Part shown: one piece after another, positions 1 through 8,509 of the stretch
Layout of the letters: each line of letters opens with the position of its first letter
Position numbering within the stretch: the first letter of the stretch is position 1
Source: Ardenticatenaceae bacterium
Lineage (GTDB): Bacteria; Chloroflexota; Anaerolineae; Promineifilales; Promineifilaceae
Direction of reading: 5' to 3'
NCBI GenBank assembly: GCA_020634215.1
Contig: JACKCD010000055.1
Location: forward strand, 1-41,460
DNA: 41,460 nt
Position numbers and translations under genes: made by a program
Notes under the pieces: model-generated
Databases searched by the model: none
What the model saw: the letters and a program-made list of their open reading frames with translations, nothing else
What the model was told of the DNA's origin: nothing

Positions 1-129
1 CAAACGGAGCTGTACGTGCGCTATTTGGAGGCCACGCAGCTGTTTGTGGATTGTTTGCGGCTGGCAACCCTGCCGGATCGGGAAACGTTTGAAAACCAAC
101 TGCTGCTGCCCCCCACCCCCGCCTCGTAG
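1..129 (+). CDS. 3' end of an unidentified protein
   Basis: An open frame enters from the left edge and stops at TAG (127-129), giving 42 residues. The visible end is helical and leucine-rich (for example TQLFVDCLRLATLP) and finishes with a proline-rich LLLPPTPAS tail. I do not recognise the family from so little sequence. Codon choice is GC-rich and resembles the flanking genes, so I believe the frame is real. It is partial at the 5' side; the start and most of the protein lie outside the window. Confidence 0.55.
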   Translation, partial: QTELYVRYLEATQLFVDCLRLATLPDRETFENQLLLPPTPAS

Positions 130-300
130 GGGCGGGATGGCGCGGGGTAACGCCTGGTGAACAGTCGGCCGACCCACCGCGCCGTCTCGCCCGTGCCTGT
201 GCCGACCACCCCATTTTTCGGCCAACACAAGGGCGAGACGACCGGGAGACGATGCCAACGGCATGGCACGCGCCAACCCCGGTTGCATCGCCCCTACCAA
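126..300. repeat. nested inverted-repeat intergenic element
   Basis: The gap between the first gene and the histidine kinase (130-422) holds nested inverted repeats and no credible gene. Outer arms read TAGGGGCG (127-134) and CGCCCCTA (289-296). Inner arms read CGTCTCGCCC (183-192) and GGGCGAGACG (231-240). This looks like a small non-coding hairpin or MITE-like repeat. The stretch 300-405 shows nothing clear apart from the ribosome binding site of the next gene. Confidence 0.5.
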
Positions 301-422
301 AAATGCCTGTGGCATTCATGGATGGCGCGTGTCCCCAAAACGGCCTTAAGCCAACCCGTAAGATTTGCCCCGCATCCTAGATGTAGGAACATGGGCGCAG
401 TTCCTGAAGGAGGCTATCTGGG

Positions 423-1940
423 ATGAATGTGCGTGCCAACCATGCGTTTAACAGCCAACTTTCCCCCACCCAAATTGGGTTAGGGGTCGCCATTGGGGTT
501 TTGGTGCTGATAACGGCCGTTCTTGCCCTCGGCACCTACATCAACATCACCGCCGCCACCTCCGACTTCGCCGCCGGTGAAGTCATCACCGACCTGTCCG
601 ACGTGCAGCGCGAACTGCTGCGGCTCCACATCATCACCCACGACGCGCTGATGCGGGGAACCGGCGACCCCACCCGCGCCGAGCTACAGCGTGCCGTGCT
701 GCGTGACCAGGTGAATGCGGCGCTCATTGAAGCCAACGGCAATCGCCGCGTCACCAACGTCCTGGCGGCCATCATCACCGGGTTGGAGACGTATGATGAG
801 CTGGTGGTGGGGTTTGAAAACGGCCGTTCTACCCGTGAACAAGCCGCCATCGCCGAACAGATAGACACCCTGCTTGTAGACATGGAACAACAGGTCATCG
901 CCTTCTACAACGAAGAAGAAAGCCGTCTTTTTAGCCTCATGCGTACCGACCTCTACGCCCAGCGCACCTCCCAAACCTTCCTCATCAGCCTCAGCACCCT
1001 CTTGCTGGTGCTAAACGTTGCCCTGGCACTGTCGCTGCGCCGCACCATCAAGCGCGACTTCGACCACGCCTACAACGTCGTCGAGCTAGAGTTAATTGAA
1101 CGAACTCGCGTTGAACAAGAGCTGCGCCAGGCCAAAGAGCGTGCCGATGCCGCCAACCAGGCCAAAAGCGAATTTGTCTCCCTGGTTTCTCACGAACTCA
1201 AAGCCCCCATGACCTCCATCAAAGGGTACGCCGCGCTGCTCCACGGCGGCATGGCTGGGGAAATTAACCCACAGCAGCAAGAGTTTCTGCGAACCATTGA
1301 CCGCAACGTGGCGCGAATGGATCGCTTGGTGTCTGATTTGGCCGATATTTCCCGCATTGAGGCGGGCAAGCTGCTGCTAGAGCGCCGCAAGGTGCTTTTG
1401 CCAGAGGTTATTGCCGAGGTGGCTCAGTCGGCCGATGCCAATTTGCAGGAGAAAGCGCAGCAGCTACGCATTGACTTACCCGCTGATTTACCCCCCATTT
1501 ACTCAGATCGCACCCGGCTGCTGCAAATTTTGACCAATTTGGTGAGCAATGCCCACAAATACACCCCGCCCGGTGGCGAGTTAACCATTCAGGCTTGCCG
1601 TATACCATACAGCAATGGGGTAGGTGGCTATACCAACGGCCACGCTAACGGCCACGCCAATGGGCGTAGCAACGGCACTGGCTCTGTGCAGGACATGGTA
1701 CAGGTGACGGTGCAAGATACGGGGATTGGGATTGCCGAAGCGGAACATGCCCAAATTTTTCAAAAGTTTTTCCGTTCAGAAGATCATCAAGCGCGGGCTG
1801 TGCCGGGGACAGGGTTGGGGTTAAGTATTACTAAGAATTTGGTGGAAATGCATGGGGGAAATATTTGGTTTGAGAGTGAATACCAGCGGGGGACGGCTTT
1901 TCACTTTACGATGCCAGTAGCAACGGCCGTTTCTGCCTAA
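423..1940 (+). CDS. membrane-anchored sensor histidine kinase
   Basis: This is a 505-residue two-component kinase. A transmembrane helix near residues 19-41 and a second near 183-205 bracket a helical extracytoplasmic sensor region. A coiled linker leads to a HisKA domain with the phospho-acceptor motif SHELKAPMTSIKGY (His257). The HATPase_c domain has an N-box (LVSNAHKYTPPGG), a G1 box (DTGIGIAEAE), an F box (FQKFFR) and a G2 box (GTGLGLSITKNLVEMHGG). All motifs needed for autophosphorylation are present. A low-complexity Asn-Gly-His loop (around residues 402-420) is inserted in the ATPase domain. AAGGAGG at 407-413 sets the ATG. No response regulator is adjacent, so partner and signal are unknown. 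The gene converges on clpP across a hairpin. Confidence 0.93.
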   Translation: MNVRANHAFNSQLSPTQIGLGVAIGVLVLITAVLALGTYINITAATSDFAAGEVITDLSDVQRELLRLHIITHDALMRGTGDPTRAELQRAVLRDQVNAALIEANGNRRVTNVLAAIITGLETYDELVVGFENGRSTREQAAIAEQIDTLLVDMEQQVIAFYNEEESRLFSLMRTDLYAQRTSQTFLISLSTLLLVLNVALALSLRRTIKRDFDHAYNVVELELIERTRVEQELRQAKERADAANQAKSEFVSLVSHELKAPMTSIKGYAALLHGGMAGEINPQQQEFLRTIDRNVARMDRLVSDLADISRIEAGKLLLERRKVLLPEVIAEVAQSADANLQEKAQQLRIDLPADLPPIYSDRTRLLQILTNLVSNAHKYTPPGGELTIQACRIPYSNGVGGYTNGHANGHANGRSNGTGSVQDMVQVTVQDTGIGIAEAEHAQIFQKFFRSEDHQARAVPGTGLGLSITKNLVEMHGGNIWFESEYQRGTAFHFTMPVATAVSA

Positions 1941-1942
1941 AA

Positions 1943-2022
1943 CAAGTCGCAAGTCACAAGTCACAAGTGGCAAGTTTTGTTTACTAACTAGACCTGCCAC
2001 CTGTAACTTGCCACTTGTGATT
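1943..2022. terminator. heptamer-repeat hairpin between convergent genes
   Basis: CAAGTCA-like 7-base words are repeated in tandem and fold back on themselves. TCACAAGTGGCAAGTT (1961-1976) pairs perfectly over 16 bp with AACTTGCCACTTGTGA (2005-2020). It sits between the kinase stop and the clpP stop, so it is well placed as a bidirectional terminator. The U-tract is weak on either strand. It belongs to the same structural class as the hairpins at 2760, 33006, 36923 and 37190. Confidence 0.6.
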
Positions 2023-2030
2023 CAAAAAAT

Positions 2031-2666
2031 CTACACCTCATCCATCGAGGTAATAATCTTGTCAACCAACCCATACGCCTGGGCTTCTTTGGCCGACATC
2101 CAGAAATTACGATCCGTATCCTCTTCCACCTTTGCCAGTGCTTGCCCCGTTTGGTCAGCAAAAATCTGGTTTAGGCGGCGGCGCATCTTAATAATTTCCT
2201 GCGCCTCAATGGCAATATCAGACGCTTGCCCTCTGGCTCCCCCCATCGGCTGGTGGAGCAAAAAGCGCGTGTTGGGCAAGCTGTAGCGGTCTTCCTTTTC
2301 CGCTGCCGCGTAGATCAGCGCCCCGGCACTGGCAACCCAGCCTGTGCCAATCACCTTCACCTTGGGCTTTACAAAGCGGATCATGTCAAAAATGGTGTCG
2401 CCCGACTCCACATGGCCGCCCGGCGAGTTGATGATGAGCTTGATATCGTCGTCAGAATCGGCCGCCAGCACTAAAAGCTTGTGGGTCACTTCCTGCGCCA
2501 CTTTCATGTTGATCTCGCCAAACAGCAAAATCGTGCGCGTTTCCAGCAGCTTGTGATCCAGCGGCAGTGGCTTTTTGTCGTTTTCTGGCTGCACTTGCGG
2601 TTCTTCTTGTTCTTCTTCTTCGTCAAAATCGTCTTGCTCTTCAGCAAGGATAAATGGTTGCGTCAT
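2031..2666 (-). CDS. clpP: ATP-dependent Clp protease proteolytic subunit
   Basis: This is a ClpP-family serine protease of about 211 residues, the barrel subunit that degrades proteins fed by Clp ATPases. The nucleophile lies in GWVASAGALIYAAA, the histidine in RFLLHQPMGGARGQ, and the aspartate in the EEDTDRNFWMSAKEA region, so the Ser-His-Asp triad appears complete. The N-terminus has an unusual acidic Glu/Asp/Gln-rich extension of about 30 residues in front of the usual ClpP start. I chose the ATG at 2666 because GAGGAA lies 4-9 bases upstream; an earlier in-frame codon at 2699 has no such site. No clpX follows. The gene lies downstream of eno on the same strand with a repeat hairpin between them. 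Confidence 0.93.
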   Translation of the reverse strand: MTQPFILAEEQDDFDEEEEQEEPQVQPENDKKPLPLDHKLLETRTILLFGEINMKVAQEVTHKLLVLAADSDDDIKLIINSPGGHVESGDTIFDMIRFVKPKVKVIGTGWVASAGALIYAAAEKEDRYSLPNTRFLLHQPMGGARGQASDIAIEAQEIIKMRRRLNQIFADQTGQALAKVEEDTDRNFWMSAKEAQAYGLVDKIITSMDEV

Positions 2667-2759
2667 AAGTTCCTCAATTTTGCACAGGGCGTTTCGCAAA
2701 AAAGGCCCTACTGGTTAAGGTGATATTGTTCCACACCCGTGTAAGATTGGCGTTAACAG

Positions 2760-2835
2760 GCCGGTAATCAGTAATCGGTCATCAGTAATCGGTAATCGGT
2801 ACTGGTCACTGATAACTGATTACTGCTTACTGAAA
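2760..2835. repeat. heptamer-repeat hairpin between eno and clpP
   Basis: Tandem 7-base words of the CAGTAAT/CGGTAAT type run for about 75 bases and turn into their complements (GATTACT-like words), forming a long imperfect hairpin. It begins near the clpP upstream region and ends exactly at the eno stop codon. It could terminate eno transcripts or separate the two genes. No coding potential is visible. Confidence 0.6.
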
Positions 2836-4124
2836 TTACCGATTCAAGTTTGTGAAAGCACGCAGGCCGGGATAAACGGCCGTTTCTTCCAAATGATCCT
2901 CAATGCGTAAAAGCTGATTGTACTTCGCCACACGGTCGCTGCGAGCGGGGGCACCCGTTTTAATTTGCCCGGCATTCAGCGCCACGGCCAGGTCGGAGAT
3001 CGTCGAATCTTCGCTTTCGCCGCTGCGGTGGGAAACAACGGCCGTCCAGCCCGCCCGCTGCACCTTGTCCACGGCCGCAATAGATTCCGTCAAGGTGCCG
3101 ATTTGGTTCACCTTGCAGAGCAAGCTGTTGCACGCCTTTAGCCCCATCGCCTTTTCAATACGCTTGACGTTTGTCACCAGCAAGTCATCGCCCACAATCT
3201 GCACCTTGTGGCCCAGCTTTTGCATCATCAACTGCCAACTTTCCCAATCATCCTCATGCAGCCCGTCCTCAATTGAGATAATGGGGTATTTGTTGCACCA
3301 TTCGGCGTAAAAATCCACCATTTCTGCGCCAGACAGCACCTTGCCTTCGGTTTTAAGATGGTACATCCCGTCTTCGTAAATTTCGGAAGCGGCGGCATCC
3401 ATTGCCAGCATAATTTGCTCGCCCGGTTTGTAGCCCGCTTTTTCAATGGCTTCGAGGATGAGGTCAAACGCTTCGCTGTTGGCGCGGAGACGCGGGGCAA
3501 AGCCACCTTCGTCACCCACGGTGGTCTCCATACCCTTTTGCTCGACAGCACTTTTTTCAGGCTGTGGTAAATTTCCACCCCCCAGCGCAGTGCCTCACGG
3601 TATGTTTCAGCCCCAACGGGCATCACCATAAATTCTTGCAGGTCGGTGGAACCCATCGCGTGTTTGCCGCCGTTCATGATGTTCATCATGGGGACGGGCA
3701 GGGTGCGGCCGGAAACGCCGCCCAGGTAGCGGTAAAGTGGCTGCTCCAGGCTGGCGGCGGCAGCTTTGGCAACGGCCAGGGAAACACCAAGAATGGCGTT
3801 GGCACCCAGCCGCTCCTTGTTTTCGGTGCCGTCGAGTTCGATCATGGTTTCGTCAATGCCCACCTGGTCAGTGGCTTCCCAGCCCACAATGGCTTCGGCG
3901 ATTTCTTCATTAACGGCCGTTACTGCCCCCAAAACCCCCTTGCCCCCATAACGCCCCTTGTCACCATCCCGCTTCTCCCACGCCTCATGCGCCCCTGTGG
4001 AAGCCCCGGACGGCACAATCGCCTGCCCAAAGGCCCCATCAGACAGTTCAACATCAACTTCAACCGTGGGGTTGCCACGGGAATCCAGTACTTCACGTCC
4101 ATAAATTGCTTCAATATAAGCCAT
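2836..4124 (-). CDS. eno: enolase, apparently frameshifted
   Basis: Enolase interconverts 2-phosphoglycerate and phosphoenolpyruvate in glycolysis. The N-terminal part (4124 down to about 3540) begins MAYIEAIYGREVLDSRGNPT and carries the usual SGASTG loop. The C-terminal part (from 3531 down) has VGDEGGFAP, GDDLLVTNVKRIEKA, KVNQIGTLTES and the SHRSGESEDSTISDLAV loop. The total length is that of normal enolase, about 430 residues. The two parts are in different frames. The break falls at the homopolymers CCC-TTTT (3533-3539), between VLSSK and GMETTVGDEGG. One missing base, or two extra, would restore a single chain. A sequencing or assembly error is most likely because the enzyme is normally essential. 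AAGGAG at 4135-4140 precedes the ATG. Confidence 0.9.
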
Positions 4125-4289
4125 GTGTCTTAAGCTCCTTGGTCGTCAGTTGCAACAGGAAGAGAGGGCAGCTAACGGCCGTTTGTGTTGGTTCTGTATT
4201 TGTAAATAACCCAATCATTCAAGTAGGAAAATAGCAAAAATGATTATAGCAAGACCTACAAGGTTTTTAAAACCGATAGTGGATTAACA

Positions 4290-4425
4290 AATTAATCGGG
4301 TAAATGTCATTCCAAGCGAAGTCTTCGGAGCAAGGAATCTTTCACCTCAAAGAAGCGGAAAGATTCCTCGGGAGACCTCGGAATGACATGAGAAGCTTCT
4401 TGCTTTTTTGCCCGGTTATTTTATA
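4290..4425. repeat. MITE-like hairpin repeat
   Basis: The gap between eno and the M23 gene (4125-4462) holds one AACGGCCGTT copy (4174-4183) and a long inverted repeat. Core arms start ATGTCATTCC (4304-4313) and end GGAATGACAT (4380-4389), with GGAATCTTTC and GAAAGATTCC inside. Looser outer arms (ATTAATCGGGTAAA and TGCCCGGTTATT) extend it. No gene is visible. A related element with TGTCATTTCGA ends lies at 9922-10031. Confidence 0.65.
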
Positions 4426-4462
4426 AACAACCAAAAGGTTCTAAATTGCGGAGGTCTTGTTG

Positions 4463-5683
4463 TTACTCATCCAACGTAATTTCCACAAAGCTGGTGCGGA
4501 ACGGATAAACCCACAGTTCCGTCTTCTGTTTTTTCTCGCCGTTGTGTACCGTCACCACATAATAACCGGCGACCACATCATCAATGACAAAATTTTCCTG
4601 CCAGCCATCATCCCCATTCACGCTTTCATCGGCATAGGTCGTGGTCCCGGCATAGCTGGCTGGTGCGTCAATGCGGTTGAGCGTCACCAGTGCTTCACGC
4701 ACGGGCGAACCATCGGGCCAGCGTACCACTCCGGCGACGGTGCCATGTTCGGGGAACGGGTAGAGCCAGAGCGATGGGTTGCGGGTGGTGGCATAGCTGT
4801 TTTGCCCCACGCGCACCTCCAAATGGAGGTGTGGCCCTTCGGCCACGCCGCTGGCTCCCGACAGGGCAATAACCTGCTCGGCATCCACATGCTGCCCTTC
4901 GCTGACATAAATCTCGGAAAGATGGCCGTACAAATTGTAGACGGGCTGCCCATCTAGCTGGGAATCTAGCTCAATGACCACCACATTGCCATAAAAGTTG
5001 GTCTCTGGCCCCTGGGCAAAGGTGTCGTCGCTGCCGCCCACGCGCACTGTGCCGCTGGCGGCAGCCAGCACCGTGGTGCCGCTGGGAACATAAAACTCCA
5101 CGCCGTGGTGGGTTTGCAGCGTGCCGCCCCGCGTGCTGCCATAGGGATACACCTTGTCTGTCCACACGGTGCCGCCTTCAGGGATGGGGCGGCGCAGCCA
5201 GTAATGTTCGTTGGGGTCGGTGTGGGGCAGGGCGGGTGGGGTGAAGGTGGGCTGTGGCGTGGCGGTTTCGGCAACGGTGGCGGGGTCAGGGGTGGGCAGG
5301 GTGTCGCTAAAAACGGCCGTTATCGTCGGAATCGGTGTTACGGTGGGCAGCGTAAACGTGGCCGTTGGTTCGGGTGCCACCGTAAACATCACCGGCGGCT
5401 TCATTGGCTGCGCCAGCGTGGGCGAGGCCACGGCGGTGGCAGTTGGCGGTTCGTTTTGGGCAATGGCGCTGGCGGGTGTGGTGGGCTGGCAGCCAGCCAG
5501 CAGCAGCATTGCCAACAATAGACCGAAGCTTAGGGTTTGGGGCAAACCAATTCTATTTAACCATAGAGCGTGCCGTTCATGAACCCTACTCTTGCTCTGC
5601 GTCCTCTGCGAACTTTGCGGTTCAAATTCTGACAAGTCAACAGCACCGACTGCCGTTCTGGGGTGTTGGGGATGGGGTGCCAC
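4463..5683 (-). CDS. M23-family peptidase, lipoprotein
   Basis: This is a probable extracytoplasmic peptidoglycan endopeptidase. A hydrophobic stretch ending LLLAMLLLAGC forms a lipobox, followed by a Thr/Pro/Ala-rich linker. The LytM/M23 core has HHGVEFYVPSG, YNLYGHLSE and GPHLHLEVRVG. The zinc-binding HxxxD is HxxxE here, with the other histidines kept. A beta-rich C-terminal domain (GVVRWPDGSPVREALVTL onward) resembles carboxypeptidase regulatory-like folds. The start is uncertain. A GTG at 5683, five bases past the ftcD stop, gives a 50-residue tail before the signal peptide. A TTG near 5545 would give a normal lipoprotein signal but has no clear ribosome binding site. The gene lies directly behind ftcD on the same strand. 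Confidence 0.82.
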   Translation of the reverse strand: MAPHPQHPRTAVGAVDLSEFEPQSSQRTQSKSRVHERHALWLNRIGLPQTLSFGLLLAMLLLAGCQPTTPASAIAQNEPPTATAVASPTLAQPMKPPVMFTVAPEPTATFTLPTVTPIPTITAVFSDTLPTPDPATVAETATPQPTFTPPALPHTDPNEHYWLRRPIPEGGTVWTDKVYPYGSTRGGTLQTHHGVEFYVPSGTTVLAAASGTVRVGGSDDTFAQGPETNFYGNVVVIELDSQLDGQPVYNLYGHLSEIYVSEGQHVDAEQVIALSGASGVAEGPHLHLEVRVGQNSYATTRNPSLWLYPFPEHGTVAGVVRWPDGSPVREALVTLNRIDAPASYAGTTTYADESVNGDDGWQENFVIDDVVAGYYVVTVHNGEKKQKTELWVYPFRTSFVEITLDE

Positions 5684-5687
5684 GGCT

Positions 5688-7202
5688 TTAAAAAACTCCT
5701 CGCTGCTGGGCGGTGGCTAAAACGGCCGTTACTGCGTCATCCACATCTTTTTCCAACCGCATAATTTCGGCTTCCCAAGCTGCAGTCATCGTTTTGTCGG
5801 CCATGTTTTTGCTGTTGGTGCGAATGTTTAAGCCAGAGGCACGAACGGCCGTTTGTGCCAGCAACGCCCCAACCGCCGCATCCGTCACGGCGTTGAGGTT
5901 GCCTAATGCCACAATGTCCTTGGCTAAATGCACGACGCGGCGGCTGAGCCGGGCGACGTGCAAGGGGATGAGGGCAACTTCGAGACGGGCATGAGAAACG
6001 GCCGTTTCTCGTGCCGCCTCGTCCACCTGCGTGTTTCGTAAAGCAAACATAAGCCGATTATACGCGGCTGAATCTTCCGAAACCGCTTTCGTAAGCTGTT
6101 CGCGCAGCTCCCGCGCATCCGCCTCAATCTCCCGCACCTCATCTTGCACATCGGCATACTTCTTGCGCCCCACCGTCAGCCCCGCCACCATTTGCGTCAG
6201 GGCTGCTGCCAGTGCCCCGGCCAGCGCGGCGGCTGGACCACCCCCCGGTGTGGGCGTGCTGCTGGCGGTTGCCTCCAAAAAGCGGGTGGGCACAATGCTC
6301 ATCTCCGCACTTTCATCGTACAGCCGATACTCCAGCACCTGGTCGTCGCGCATGTCGTCAAGCTGCAAATACCATTTGGCCGTCTCCATCAGCGCCTTTT
6401 GCGGGATCATCCCCACCAGTTCAGCGCGGGTCACGGTTAACCCATAGTGCGCCGCCTGCTGCTTAACCATCTCCTGTACCAGGTGCAGGGGGGTTTTTTC
6501 AAAGTTGGTCAGGTTCATGCTCACCTGCACTTGCCCGTCTACCTCATACCCCTTTGCTAACAGATAGCGCAGCCCGCCGTTGCTGTGGCGCACGGCTTTA
6601 GCAATTTTCTTCGCGTAGGCAACATCGTGTGTATTCAAATAAAGATTGTAGGCAATAAGAAACGGCCGTACGCCAATGATGGTTGCCCCCCAGGAACGGG
6701 GTTCGGCCGGCCCGCAGTCCGGGTTTCGTTCGGGCTTAACCCCAATCTCCCGTTGCCACACCTCATATTCGCCGCGCCGAATTTCCGTAAGCTGTTCCCG
6801 CTGCGGCGATTTGGCGGCATGGCCGTAAAAGTAAACGGCAATCCCTAACTCACGGCTTACCCGTTCCCCCAACCGATGCGCCATGTTAATGCATTCTTCC
6901 AAACTCACCCCTTTAATGGGCACAAATGGGCAAACATCGGTTGCCCCAATGCGCGGGTGATCGCCCTGGTGTTGATTCATGTCAATCAATTCGGCGGCTC
7001 TGGCAATGGCGCGAAAGGCACCTTCGGCCACGTCGTCCAGCGAGCCAACAAAGGTGATAACGGTGCGGTTATGGCTGGTGTTGGCGCTGACGTGCAAAAT
7101 GCGAACGCTGGGTACCGTGCGGATCGCATCGGCAATGCTGTTGTAAACGTCGGGAGAACGGCCGTTGCTGAAGTTGGGTATGCACTCAACAATTTGCTGC
7201 AT
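5688..7202 (-). CDS. ftcD: glutamate formimidoyltransferase / formimidoyl-THF cyclodeaminase
   Basis: This 504-residue bifunctional enzyme of histidine breakdown and folate one-carbon metabolism moves the formimino group from formiminoglutamate to tetrahydrofolate and then deaminates it to methenyl-THF. The N-terminal transferase half begins MQQIVECIPNFSNGR and includes HQGDHPRIGATDVCPFVPI, the family's active-site segment. The C-terminal cyclodeaminase half starts near residue 305 with TPTPGGGPAAALAGALAAAL and is all-helical. The length matches the fused mammalian-type FTCD rather than separate bacterial enzymes. GGAG lies about 8 bases before the ATG. No other hut genes are visible. The gene contains or abuts four AACGGCCGTT copies (5721, 5844, 5997, 7157). 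Confidence 0.93.
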   Translation of the reverse strand: MQQIVECIPNFSNGRSPDVYNSIADAIRTVPSVRILHVSANTSHNRTVITFVGSLDDVAEGAFRAIARAAELIDMNQHQGDHPRIGATDVCPFVPIKGVSLEECINMAHRLGERVSRELGIAVYFYGHAAKSPQREQLTEIRRGEYEVWQREIGVKPERNPDCGPAEPRSWGATIIGVRPFLIAYNLYLNTHDVAYAKKIAKAVRHSNGGLRYLLAKGYEVDGQVQVSMNLTNFEKTPLHLVQEMVKQQAAHYGLTVTRAELVGMIPQKALMETAKWYLQLDDMRDDQVLEYRLYDESAEMSIVPTRFLEATASSTPTPGGGPAAALAGALAAALTQMVAGLTVGRKKYADVQDEVREIEADARELREQLTKAVSEDSAAYNRLMFALRNTQVDEAARETAVSHARLEVALIPLHVARLSRRVVHLAKDIVALGNLNAVTDAAVGALLAQTAVRASGLNIRTNSKNMADKTMTAAWEAEIMRLEKDVDDAVTAVLATAQQRGVF

Positions 7203-7344
7203 AAAAAAATCTCCAATTTGAAAAAGATGCTGTGGTGGGGAAACAGGTGAGTGTTACACTGCCAAAAAGTTGTAAAAACCTGTGATTTATATCACAATGA
7301 AGCAAGGGAGGCGAATTTCGTTTATGATAGACAGCAAGGTAGGT

Positions 7345-8305
7345 TCAGAGAGTATCGTGTAGAAGAGGGACGGGTAATTTGAAGCACAATAACTCCTGAA
7401 TAGACCAAACATGGTCAGTTAAAGCGGCTGCCATAGCCGGAGTCGCTCCTAAACTGGTGTGAATCGTACAAAAATTGTAAACGACACCCGACCAAAACAG
7501 CTCAACTTCAATGCGAGACAAGGTGCGTGCCAAATGACGGGTGCGCCGATTCAAGGAGGGCATCCGTGCGCGGAAAGTGGCATTTAGCCGTTCAATGTAA
7601 GCAGTGTTGAATTGACCTAAATCACATTGAGATAAAGCGATGAGGGAAAAAGCTTGGTCACGACAACCATGCAGCACCCGACGCGAAATGCTTTTGAGCT
7701 TGTAGCCAGTTCGTTGCTTGACAACTTGGACGATGTTGAGCTTTGGCCAAGGGAGATGACGCGGACGACCGCGCTGTCCCGTCTGTTCTTTGACATGGAA
7801 AATCTTGAGAATGGCTTTTGGATAAGCCGCAAAGCCATCAACAGCAAACAAGAGTGGTGTTGTCACCGAAGCAGCCGCTGACCGGACTTTGTGCAGGAGG
7901 CGTTCAACCAAGCCCTTGTCTCGCTTGAGACCAACCTCACCCCACAAGAAAAGTCGTGAGAAGACCTCAATGGCGGTGGCAACCCATACTTTTTTCCCTT
8001 GAACTTTGACACAGAGTTCATCAGCTTGGACTTGGTGCAACTGAACCTGTCCTTGGCAAACGAGTTGCTCCTGTAATGTCTTGACAAAGGAGCCTGCCTT
8101 GCTCAGCCAAGAGACGACGGTACGCTCCTCAAGAGCAAAGGCAGCCACAATGGCTGGGACAGGACAACCATAGGCCAAGAGCGTCACTACCACGACCACC
8201 AACCACATCGGGTACTGCAATTGGTAGAAAATGGTTCCGCTCGTTTCGGCAAAGGTGCGGCCGCAGGAGACACATTTAAAGCGACGCTCTTTTTGAGAGT
8301 GAATC
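7345..8305 (-). pseudogene. IS1-like transposase, C-terminal fragment
   Basis: This is the larger part of a DDE transposase gene cut by an insertion. Reading from 8296, the frame opens QKERRFKCVSCGRTF (second half of a zinc ribbon) and then an HTH-like region (CPVPAIVAAFALEERTVVSWL). The catalytic core shows QADELCVKVQG (first Asp), LFAVDGFAAYP (second Asp) and NTAYIERLNATFRARM (Glu). Upstream the frame runs into the inserted element and a stop codon. Joining 10190-10099 to 8296-7345 gives one uninterrupted frame of 347 residues with a complete CxxC...CxxC ribbon. The family is assigned from motif memory and is tentative. The ends of this older element are not resolved. The 7203-7344 gap shows no gene. 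Confidence 0.8.
8297..8305. repeat. target-site duplication, left copy
   Basis: GAGTGAATC lies directly before the left end of the inserted element. The identical nine bases recur at 10099-10107 directly after its right end. Removing the insert and one copy restores the reading frame of the older transposase, which strongly supports a true target duplication. Confidence 0.88.
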
Positions 8306-8509
8306 GAGTGTATTTCAGTTTAGGGGCAAACTTAACACCTTATTTTTGCACGAAAACGTGCAAACAGAGGCGGTTTCTATTCATTTTGAACACCTAGCTG
8401 CAAACAGAGGGCATTTCTATTCCGATTTTGGGTATTGATTAGGCTATTTTCAGACATTGTGCCACGATCCTCAAAAAGTTCATTTGACTTAGAGCAAGAG
8501 GAGCGTGAA

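Noticed and set aside
157..426. An 89-residue plus-strand frame upstream of the histidine kinase
   Set aside because: It lies in nested inverted repeats, has low-complexity content and no start signal.
2836..4124. Two separate enolase-like genes
   Set aside because: The two frames are complementary halves of one enolase with a single break at a homopolymer.
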